This document shows, in pieces, positions 55,901 through 62,790 of a stretch of 64,000 bases of DNA. Below the pieces are notes generated by a model. That model did no database searches. It saw only the letters and a program-made list of their open reading frames with translations, and was not told the origin of the DNA. The position numbers and the translations under genes were made by a program. The stretch is from CAZCFB01 sp964511535 (GTDB lineage Bacteria > Myxococcota_A > Polyangia > GCA-2747355 > CAZCFB01). Where the stretch lies: contig CAZEFW010000022.1 in assembly GCA_964511535.1 (NCBI GenBank), forward strand, positions 8,550-72,549, read 5' to 3'. Every line of letters starts with the position of its first letter. Position 1 is the stretch's first letter.

Positions 55901-56540
55901 TGATGGCGCGGCACACCGAGCCCGAGGACACCGGCGCGCAGGTCCCGTCCGTGCCGCCGGTCATGGACGCCTTGCACGCCTGGCAGTCGTTTGCGTTGCT
56001 GTTGCCGCAGGCGTTGTCGCAGCACACCCCGTCGGCGCAGAACCCGCTGGCGCACTCGCTCCCGGAGCTGCAGGTGGTTCCCAGGGCCAGCGCCACCTCG
56101 AGCTTGCCGTTGCCGCCCCCCTGCCAGGTCTGGGTGGAGCCTCCGTCGTCGCTGCAGAAGGCGGTGAACTCGTACTTGCCGGTGAGAACGAACGGGATGG
56201 TCACCCCGTACACGTCGTTGTTGCCCACGTCCGAGCTGTAGGTCATGGCGGTGGTGGTGGTGTTGCTCCAGGTGCCGCCGAAGCTGGTCACCGACCCGTA
56301 GTACAGCGAGCAGGTGATGCCTGCGCCCTGGCCAGCGGCATCGGTCACCCCCGACTTGAACACCTGCACGGAGAACGCCTGGGACCCGCCCTGGGCGATG
56401 GTGGTGAGGCTCCCGCCCGCCGGAGACATGTTTCCGACCCAGCCGAGGGCGGCCAGCGCAACCGATGCGACCCCCATCAGCGAGCCGGCCAGCAAGAGGG
56501 GAAAAAGAGGCTTGGGAGTCCTCACACGACCGTATTTCAT
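52967..56540 (-). CDS. Giant Cys-rich protein with at least 25 disintegrin-like 32-residue repeats, MYXO-CTERM tail
   Basis: The frame is broken by a 100-N gap at 55682-55781, so the full length is unknown (about 1,150 residues seen). The ATG at 56540 is followed by a signal peptide (LFPLLLAGSLMGVASVALA), then a ~150-residue beta-rich domain, a CSSGSECASGFCADGVCC segment and repeats. At least 25 repeats of exactly 32 residues follow the rule CR-x5-CD-x2-E-x-C-x-G-x4-CP-x(11), for example CDVAEKCTGSSKSCP. This resembles the disintegrin-type Cys pattern. The C-terminus has an Asp/Lys/Pro linker, GCSCRAGG, a hydrophobic helix (ALSLLALVLLGLW) and RRRR: a MYXO-CTERM sorting signal. Probably a long surface adhesin or stalk. 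The gap lies inside near-identical repeats. Confidence 0.88.
55682..55781. other. Assembly gap (100 N) inside the 32-residue repeats
   Basis: Exactly 100 N, a standard placeholder. Flanking DNA is repeat sequence from the Cys-rich gene, so collapsed repeats are the likely cause. The two sides are in different frames, so the true gap is not 100. Confidence 0.97.
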
Positions 56541-56704
56541 ATGTTCAACTCCATGGCGACGACTAAGCTCCTCCAGGATATCTTCAATCAAGTGGGACCG
56601 TCATGGAAAAAGGGTCCCGCACTCTCCCGGACGCGATTCAGATAGCCTCGCCTAACTGTTTGTCTTCTATTCGCTTTCGCCTGGAAAATTGGGCTGCGAA
56701 TGCC

Positions 56705-56733
56705 TTGACGACTGCGGGTCCGTGCGTTAAAGC
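56705..56733 (+). promoter_or_regulatory. Candidate promoter of nuo block 2
   Basis: TTGACG (56705-56710), 17 bases, TAAAGC (56728-56733), about 75 bases before nuoA. The -10 is weak. The 267-base region also serves the divergent Cys-rich gene. Confidence 0.4.
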
Positions 56734-56807
56734 GGGGCGGCAGTAGGACGGGGTGCGGGTGTCCCGCCCCCCGTCAGTACTGCGAAACATTGCGCGTCGA
56801 GGCCGCC

Positions 56808-57197
56808 ATGTATTTCGAGCTTGCCAACATCCTGCTCTTCGCCCTCCTCGCCTTCGCCACCGTTTTCGTCATTTTTGTGATCACCCGCTTCGTGCGCCCC
56901 CACGCTCCGACCAAGGAGAAGGGCATCACGTATGAATGCGCGGAGATCCCGGTGGGGCAGGCGTGGTTCAACTTCAACCCGCGCTTCTACGTCATCGCGC
57001 TGATCTTCTTGATCTTCGACGTGGAGGTGGCCTTCACCTTCCCCGTGGCCGCTGTGTTCCGCCGCTGGGTGGAGGAAGGCAAGGGCGGCCTGGCCTTCGT
57101 GGAGCTGGCCGTCTTCATCGGCATCCTCCTGGTGGGACTGGCCTATGTCTGGGTCAAGGGGGATCTGGAGTGGATCCGCCGCCTGCGGCGGCGGTAG
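56808..57197 (+). CDS. nuoA: NADH-quinone oxidoreductase subunit A
   Basis: 129 residues, three helices. YECAEIPVGQAWFNFNPRFYVIALIFLIFDVE is the family core (seen here as YECAEIPVG and RFYVIALIF), with the charged loop that contacts the quinone site. First gene of block 2. The next gene is nuoC, so nuoB is missing from its usual place. Confidence 0.94.
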   Translation: MYFELANILLFALLAFATVFVIFVITRFVRPHAPTKEKGITYECAEIPVGQAWFNFNPRFYVIALIFLIFDVEVAFTFPVAAVFRRWVEEGKGGLAFVELAVFIGILLVGLAYVWVKGDLEWIRRLRRR

Positions 57198-57221
57198 CCA
57201 CCACGAAAGCGGAGAGGAGCC

Positions 57222-57740
57222 ATGGAGATCAAGGCGATATACGACATGCTGCTCGCCCACTTCGGCGAGGACGTGATCCTGGGCCACACCGAGGCCGAAG
57301 AGGGGATCCGGGATCCGTTCATCACCGCGCGCGGCGATGAAATTCACCGGGTGTGCCTCTACTGCAAGGTGGAGCCGAAGCTGGCGTTCGACTTCCTGCA
57401 GAGCATCTGCGGTCTCGACACAGGCGAGACCATCACCTGCGTCTACCACCTGTTTTCGTATGCCCACAAGCACACGCTGGTGCTCAAGGTCGTCACCGCC
57501 AGGGAGGCCCCCGAGCTTCCCTCCTGCGTTACGGTCTGGCCCGCGGCCAACTGGTACGAGCGCGAGACCTACGACATGTTCGGGGTCGACTTCCCGGACC
57601 ATCCGGGGCTGCGCCGGCTGCTGCTGCCCGACGATTGGCAGGGCCACCCGATGCTCAAGGACTACGAGGAGGGCGCCGAGTACAACGGCATACCCACCTC
57701 CCGCGAAAACCCGCTCGACCTGCTGGACCCGGAGGGCTGA
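57222..57740 (+). CDS. nuoC: NADH-quinone oxidoreductase subunit C
   Basis: 172 residues, the 30-kDa-type subunit of the peripheral arm. The signature WYERETYDMFGVDFPDHPG is present in part as ERETYDMFGV and HPGLRRLL. Not fused to NuoD as in enterics. AGGAG precedes the ATG. Confidence 0.94.
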   Translation: MEIKAIYDMLLAHFGEDVILGHTEAEEGIRDPFITARGDEIHRVCLYCKVEPKLAFDFLQSICGLDTGETITCVYHLFSYAHKHTLVLKVVTAREAPELPSCVTVWPAANWYERETYDMFGVDFPDHPGLRRLLLPDDWQGHPMLKDYEEGAEYNGIPTSRENPLDLLDPEG

Positions 57741-57750
57741 GGCCAAGACC

Positions 57751-58878
57751 ATGACACAGCTCATCTTCTCCTACGACAAGGGCGACGAGGTGGTGCTCAA
57801 CATGGGGCCCCACCACCCCTCCACCCACGGCGTGCTGCGCTTCATCCTCTACACCGACGGCGAGATCATGCGCAAGGCGGTGCCCGAGGTGGGCTACCTG
57901 CACCGGGCCATCGAGAAGATCGCCGAGGGCATCCCGTACCCGAACCTGATGCCCTACGTGGACCGCATCGACTATGTCTCGGCCATGACCGCCGAGCACT
58001 GCTGGGCCCTGGCCGTTGAGAAGCTCGCCGGCCTCGAGGTGCCCGAGCGGGCCGAGTACCTGCGGATCATCGTCTCGGAGCTCAACCGCATCTCGTCCCA
58101 CGCCATCTGCGTGGGCGTCATGGCCATGGACATCGGCGCCATCACGCCGTTCCCGTACCTGCTGCGCGACCGCGAGGAGATCAACGACCTGCTCGAGGAG
58201 CTGTGCGGCCAGCGCCTGACCTACAACTACATCCGCGTGGGCGGCGTCTCGGCCGGCATCCCGAGCGGCTGGATCGGCCGCTGCCGCGAGTTCCTCGACC
58301 GCTTCGAGCGCATGCTGCCCGAGTTCGACCGCCTGATCACCGGCAACGAGATCTTCGTCAACCGCTGCGCCAACATCTGCCCCATCAGCGCCGAGGAGGC
58401 CATCGCCCACGGGCTGGTGGGCCCGAACCTGCGCGCCAGCGGCGTGGACTTCGACGTGCGGCGGGACATGCCGTACTCGGTCTACCCGCGGCTCGACTTC
58501 GACGTGGCCGTGGGCACCGGCGCCATGGGCACCACGGGTGACTGCTGGGACCGTTTCTGGCTGCGCTGCGAGGAGATGAAGCAGTCGATGCGCATCATCC
58601 GCCAGTGCCTGGACCAGATCCCCCAGGGCGAGCACTACAACAAGCCGAAGAAGATCCGCCCCAAGGGCGAAGCGTGGGCCCGCGTGGAGTCGGCCCGCGG
58701 CGACATGTTTTGCTACGTGGTGGGCGCCGGCAAGCCGGAGCCCGAGCGCGTGCACTTCCGCACCGGCTCCTTCAACGCCATGCAGGTTGTGGAGCCAAAG
58801 TCGAAGGGCGTGATGGTGGCCGACCTGGTCGCGCTGATCGCCAGCCTCGACGTCATTGCCCCCGAGATCGATCGATGA
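57751..58878 (+). CDS. nuoD: NADH-quinone oxidoreductase subunit D
   Basis: 375 residues, the 49-kDa-type subunit lining the quinone pocket. GPHHPSTHGVLRF carries the quinone-site His residues, and LHRAIEKIAEG follows. The C-terminus ends IDVIAPEIDR-like, seen as APEIDR, the conserved tail. The start ATG at 57751 is ten bases after nuoC; the stop overlaps the nuoH start (ATGA). Confidence 0.96.
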   Translation: MTQLIFSYDKGDEVVLNMGPHHPSTHGVLRFILYTDGEIMRKAVPEVGYLHRAIEKIAEGIPYPNLMPYVDRIDYVSAMTAEHCWALAVEKLAGLEVPERAEYLRIIVSELNRISSHAICVGVMAMDIGAITPFPYLLRDREEINDLLEELCGQRLTYNYIRVGGVSAGIPSGWIGRCREFLDRFERMLPEFDRLITGNEIFVNRCANICPISAEEAIAHGLVGPNLRASGVDFDVRRDMPYSVYPRLDFDVAVGTGAMGTTGDCWDRFWLRCEEMKQSMRIIRQCLDQIPQGEHYNKPKKIRPKGEAWARVESARGDMFCYVVGAGKPEPERVHFRTGSFNAMQVVEPKSKGVMVADLVALIASLDVIAPEIDR

Positions 58879-60869
58879 GAGCGATACGATACCGACCGTT
58901 CATCCTCCCCATCGGAGCCGCGCTCCTGGCCGCCATCTTCATGTCCGCGTGCCAGCCGAAACTCTCCCAGGAGCCGGCCATCCTCGACGTCCGCCCCGAC
59001 CGCCTGGAGCGGGGCACGACCCTCATCATCGAGGGGCCACCCTACCGCGCCATGGGGCCCGTGGGCGCGGCGCTGCCCGGCGCCCCCGCCTTCCGCGCCA
59101 AGGTCAAGCAGACCGTGGTGATCCTGGAGGGCGAGTTCGTCGACGCCAACGGTCACAAGAGCGTGCGCCGCGTGGAGATCACCGGCACGCCGGTGCCGTC
59201 CCAGGTCAACCGCGACTTCGCCGAGCGGGTGCTGGTCACCATGACCCCCGCCATCCGCGCCGAGATCGGCTACGCCACCTTCGCCGGCAAGGTGGGCGTC
59301 AGACAGCAGGATGAGGGCGAGCGGCCGGTCACGTTCTGGAAGGGTGACGGCAGCGCCCCGGTGCGCCTGACCTTCTTCCCGCCCACCATGCGCAGCCTGG
59401 CGCAGCTGCTGGTGGAGCTGCTGGTGGACGACCGGGCCCAGGCCTGGCTCGGCCTGCAGACCGAGGAGACGGACCGCGGACTGAAGGTCACCGGCCTCGA
59501 GGGGCCCGGCGGCAAGCGCTCGCTGGCCGCCACCCAGGGCCTGCAGGTGGGGGACCTGCTGGTCAAGGCCGACAAGCGCGACCTGCACAGCGCCGCCGGC
59601 CTGACGATCTCCCTGCGCCAGGCCAGCCGCCGCGCCGGGCTGACGCTGACCTATCAGCGCGGCGGCAGCGAGGCGAAGATCACCATCCCCACCGTGCGCA
59701 AGCCGCTGCTGCTGCCCGCGACGCTGGTCTACCTCGGCATCATGCTGATCTTCGCCGTGGTCTGCCTCGCCGCGGCCATGCTCATCTCCGGCGTGCTGAC
59801 CTGGGTCGAGCGCCGCGTGGCGGCCCGCATGCAGTTCCGCGTGGGCCCCAACCGCGTGGGCCCGCAGGGGATCCTGCAGTGGCTGGCCGACGGCATCAAG
59901 CTGATGCTCAAGGAGGACGTGACGCCGGACGCCGTGGACCGCCCGCTGTTCAAGCTGGCGCCTTACCTGGTGTTCCTCGGCCTGCTCGGCACCTTCGTGG
60001 TGATCCCGTTCGGCAACGCCCTCATCGTGGCCGACCTGAACGTGGGCCTGCTCTACCTGCTGGCCATCACCGGCTTCGTGGCCATCGGGCTGATGATGGC
60101 CGGCTGGTCCTCCAACAACAAGTGGTCCCTGCTCGGCGGCATGCGCTCGTCGGCGCAGATCATCTCCTACGAGATCCCCACCGGCCTGGCGCTGATGGTG
60201 CCGGTGGTGCTGGCGGGCACCCTGTCGACACACAAGCTGGTTGAGATGCAGGGCGGCTGGCCCTGGCAGTGGTTCATCTTCGACAGCCCGTTCATGTTCG
60301 TCTGCTTCTTCATCTACTTCATCAGCGCCCTGGCCGAGGGGAACCGCACCCCCTTCGACCTGCCCGAGGCGGAGAGCGAGCTGGTGGCCGGCTACAACAT
60401 CGAGTACTCCGGCTGGCGCTTCGCGGTCTTCTTCCTGTCGGAGTGGGCCAACATCTTCGTCATCGGCGCCATCGCCACCACCGTGTTCCTCGGCGGCTGG
60501 CAGGTGCCGGGGGTCAGCCTGGTGGAGCATGGTCAGCACTGGTACTGGCAGCTGCTCGGCCTGCTGATCTTCTTCGCCAAGAGCATGACGCTGGTGTTCG
60601 TGATCATCTGGATCCGCTGGACCCTGCCGCGGTTCCGCGTCGACCAGATGATGGACCTGTGCTGGAAGTACTTCGTGCCCTGGACCTTCGCCTCCATCAT
60701 CTTCTCGGCGCTCTGGCTCTGGCTGGCGCCGCCGATGGTGCGGCTGGGGATGCAGTTCCTCACCTTCGGGATCTGCGGCCTGGGCCTGGTCTACATTTTC
60801 TTCTCCCGGGTCATCTACAACTGGAACCAAAACCCGGAGAAGCGCTTCTCCTGGAACCCGTTCTACTAG
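58875..60869 (+). CDS. nuoH: NuoH with N-terminal lipoprotein/PDZ module
   Basis: 664 residues, versus ~325 in enteric NuoH. The ATG at 58875 overlaps the nuoD stop (ATGA). Residues 1-26 look like a lipoprotein signal (ALLAAIFMSAC, Cys26). A beta-rich segment (~30-175) starts ILDVRPDRLERGTTLIIEG. Residues ~190-274 form a PDZ domain (AWLGLQTEE, then LQVGDLLVKADKRDL and a final TLTYQRGGSEAKI strand). From ~280 the NuoH membrane domain is complete: VERRVAARMQFRVGPNR, GPQGILQWLADGIK, EGNRTPFDLPEAESELVAGY. Order and frame are continuous with no gap, so the fusion is real at the DNA level. NuoH couples quinone reduction to the pumps; the added module should be periplasmic. Confidence 0.94.
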   Translation: MRAIRYRPFILPIGAALLAAIFMSACQPKLSQEPAILDVRPDRLERGTTLIIEGPPYRAMGPVGAALPGAPAFRAKVKQTVVILEGEFVDANGHKSVRRVEITGTPVPSQVNRDFAERVLVTMTPAIRAEIGYATFAGKVGVRQQDEGERPVTFWKGDGSAPVRLTFFPPTMRSLAQLLVELLVDDRAQAWLGLQTEETDRGLKVTGLEGPGGKRSLAATQGLQVGDLLVKADKRDLHSAAGLTISLRQASRRAGLTLTYQRGGSEAKITIPTVRKPLLLPATLVYLGIMLIFAVVCLAAAMLISGVLTWVERRVAARMQFRVGPNRVGPQGILQWLADGIKLMLKEDVTPDAVDRPLFKLAPYLVFLGLLGTFVVIPFGNALIVADLNVGLLYLLAITGFVAIGLMMAGWSSNNKWSLLGGMRSSAQIISYEIPTGLALMVPVVLAGTLSTHKLVEMQGGWPWQWFIFDSPFMFVCFFIYFISALAEGNRTPFDLPEAESELVAGYNIEYSGWRFAVFFLSEWANIFVIGAIATTVFLGGWQVPGVSLVEHGQHWYWQLLGLLIFFAKSMTLVFVIIWIRWTLPRFRVDQMMDLCWKYFVPWTFASIIFSALWLWLAPPMVRLGMQFLTFGICGLGLVYIFFSRVIYNWNQNPEKRFSWNPFY

Positions 60870-60931
60870 GACGCGAGGAGCGTGATCGTTACATTGGCGG
60901 ACGCTTGAAGGCTGGAGCGGTGAGCGAGACA

Positions 60932-61086
60932 GACTTGAGACTTGAGGAAGTGAGACTTGAGGCAAAGTGCCGAGAGGTGAGCGGAAAACAGCGCGAGGAT
61001 GAAAAGACGAAGGCATCGTGCTGGGCCTGTCGGTTGAAGCATCGGGGACCATCTCCCCTCGAGCCTCAAGCCCCAAGCCTCAAGCC
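60932..61086. repeat. Inverted CTTGAG/CTCAAG heptamer arrays between nuoH and nuoI
   Basis: Forward array 60932-60962 (GACTTGAGACTTGAGG, then GAGACTTGAGG). Reverse-orientation array 61064-61086 (CCTCAAGCCCCAAGCCTCAAG). They bracket ~100 bases and could pair into a long hairpin. Same heptamer as the array after nuoN. Confidence 0.7.
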
Positions 61087-61110
61087 ATTCGGATAGCGAA
61101 GAAAAGTCAG

Positions 61111-61884
61111 ATGACGACAGAAGAGACAGCGAAGCAAGAGAGCGAAAACGAGGCGCCTCCGCCGCCCCCCAAGGGCAAGCAGGGCACGGTGACCGCGCCC
61201 CGCAGAGGGGACCTGGGCTACTTCGCCTCCATCGGCAGGGCGGCCCGCTCCATCCTCGAGGGCATGGCGGTCACGTTCGGCGTGATGCGCCGGCCGGCCA
61301 TCACCATCCAGTACCCGGACAAGACCGACCGCCCGGTGCAGGACACCCTGCCCGAGCGCTCCCGGGGGCTGCTGGAGGTGGACGTGCTGTGCTGCACCGG
61401 CTGCCAGGCTTGCGCCCGCGCCTGCCCCATCGACGTGATCCGCATGTCGGTGGTCAAGGAGGGCAAGCTGCGGTTCATCACCCGGTTCGACATCGACCTG
61501 GGCAAGTGCATGTACTGCGGCTTCTGCGTCGACGCCTGCCCGGTAAAGGCCCAGGCCCCCGGTGACGTCGAGCCCACGGCCGCCATCCGCTTCTCGAAGG
61601 AGTTCGAGGGGGTGGTCAGCGACTACAACGCCATGACCTACCGCTTCATCCGCCCCGGCGACAAGGTGGTGGTGGCCAAGAACAAGAAGGGCCAGGTGCA
61701 CGAGACCCCCGAGCGAGGGGAGCGTGCCCGCGAGGCCCGCAAGCTGGCCGCCATCCAGACCACGGTCGAGGTGGCGGAGGCTCGCAAGCGGCGCGCCCAG
61801 GATCCCCTGGCCGGGCGCAAGGCCGACGTGGAGCAAGCCTTCCAGATCCCCGTGGAGAAGAAGGGGAAGGGGAAGAAGGGATAG
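61111..61884 (+). CDS. nuoI: NADH-quinone oxidoreductase subunit I (2x[4Fe-4S])
   Basis: 257 residues, versus ~180 typical. Two ferredoxin motifs: CTGCQACARACP and CMYCGFCVDACP. The ATG at 61111 is chosen because earlier in-frame codons run into the heptamer repeat. The N-terminal ~35 residues are Glu/Pro/Lys-rich and the C-terminal ~65 residues are a Lys/Arg/Glu tail ending VEKKGKGKKG. It passes electrons to the quinone-proximal cluster. The DNA between nuoH and this gene is repeat-containing. Confidence 0.93.
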   Translation: MTTEETAKQESENEAPPPPPKGKQGTVTAPRRGDLGYFASIGRAARSILEGMAVTFGVMRRPAITIQYPDKTDRPVQDTLPERSRGLLEVDVLCCTGCQACARACPIDVIRMSVVKEGKLRFITRFDIDLGKCMYCGFCVDACPVKAQAPGDVEPTAAIRFSKEFEGVVSDYNAMTYRFIRPGDKVVVAKNKKGQVHETPERGERAREARKLAAIQTTVEVAEARKRRAQDPLAGRKADVEQAFQIPVEKKGKGKKG

Positions 61885-61890
61885 CGAACC

Positions 61891-62448
61891 ATGAACCCCT
61901 TTAGCGCGTTTACTGCGGAGACCTTCGTCTTCTACCTGTTGGCGGTGCTGTCGGTGGGCTGCGGCCTCGGCGTGGCGTTGAGCCACAACATCCTGCACAG
62001 CGCCTTCTCCCTGCTCGGCACCCTCGCCGGCGTGGCCGGGCTGTACTTCCTGCTCGGCGCTGACTTCGTCGGGGTGGTGCAGCTGCTGGTGTACGTGGGC
62101 GGCATCCTGGTGCTGATCCTGTTCGCCGTGCTGCTGACCCGGGAGATCAACGACATCAAGCTGAGCAACCTGTCGGTGAGCCTGCTGGGGGGCATCCCGG
62201 CCGCGATGCTGGTGCTGGCCATGGTGGTGCACACCCTGTTCAAGGCGCCCTTCGTGGCCACCATCCCGGCCGACGCGCCCACGGTGGCGCGGCTGGGCGA
62301 TGCCCTGCTGCGGGAGTACCTGCTGCCCTTCGAGGTGGCGTCGGTGGTGCTGCTCATGGCGCTGGTGGGCTCCATGGTGGTGGCCCGCCGGGCGGTGAAG
62401 GACGAGGTGGGTGAGCGCGGGGAGAACCCCGAGGAGGAGCGGATCTGA
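61891..62448 (+). CDS. nuoJ: NADH-quinone oxidoreductase subunit J (copy 2)
   Basis: 185 residues, five helices, with VVQLLVYVGGILVLILFAVLL as the pi-bulge helix. It is clearly diverged from copy 1. It lies 6 bases after nuoI and its stop overlaps nuoK (TGATG). Confidence 0.93.
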   Translation: MNPFSAFTAETFVFYLLAVLSVGCGLGVALSHNILHSAFSLLGTLAGVAGLYFLLGADFVGVVQLLVYVGGILVLILFAVLLTREINDIKLSNLSVSLLGGIPAAMLVLAMVVHTLFKAPFVATIPADAPTVARLGDALLREYLLPFEVASVVLLMALVGSMVVARRAVKDEVGERGENPEEERI

Positions 62449-62783
62449 TGAGTGCCGCGACCGTAAGCCAGTTCTTCGCCGTGGGGCTGCACCACTACCT
62501 GGTAGTGGCCGCCGCGCTGTTCGCCCTCGGCCTGCTCACCGTGGCCACCCGGCGCAACGCCGTGGCCATCCTGATGGGGGTCGAGCTGATCCTCAACGCC
62601 GCCGCCCTGAACTTCGTCGCCTTCGCCAAGTACACCCACGGCGGCATCGCCGGGCAGGTGTTCACCCTGTTCATCATCCTGCTGGCCGCCGCAGAGGCAG
62701 TTGTGGCCCTGGCGATCCTGTTATCGATCTTCCGCAACTTCAAGGACGTGGACATGTTCAAGACCACGACCCTCAGGGAGTAG
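62448..62783 (+). CDS. nuoK: NADH-quinone oxidoreductase subunit K (copy 2)
   Basis: 111 residues, three helices. Membrane Glu residues in LMGVELILNAAAL and LLAAAEAVVALAI. The N-terminus is longer than copy 1 (VSQFFAVGLHHYLVVAA). Confidence 0.94.
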   Translation: MSAATVSQFFAVGLHHYLVVAAALFALGLLTVATRRNAVAILMGVELILNAAALNFVAFAKYTHGGIAGQVFTLFIILLAAAEAVVALAILLSIFRNFKDVDMFKTTTLRE

Positions 62784-62790
62784 CAAGGCC

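Noticed and set aside
52967..56540. CRISPR-like array in the regularly spaced repeats
   Set aside because: The repeats are in frame, 96 bases long and encode a continuous Cys-rich protein; there are no short identical repeats with unique spacers and no cas genes.
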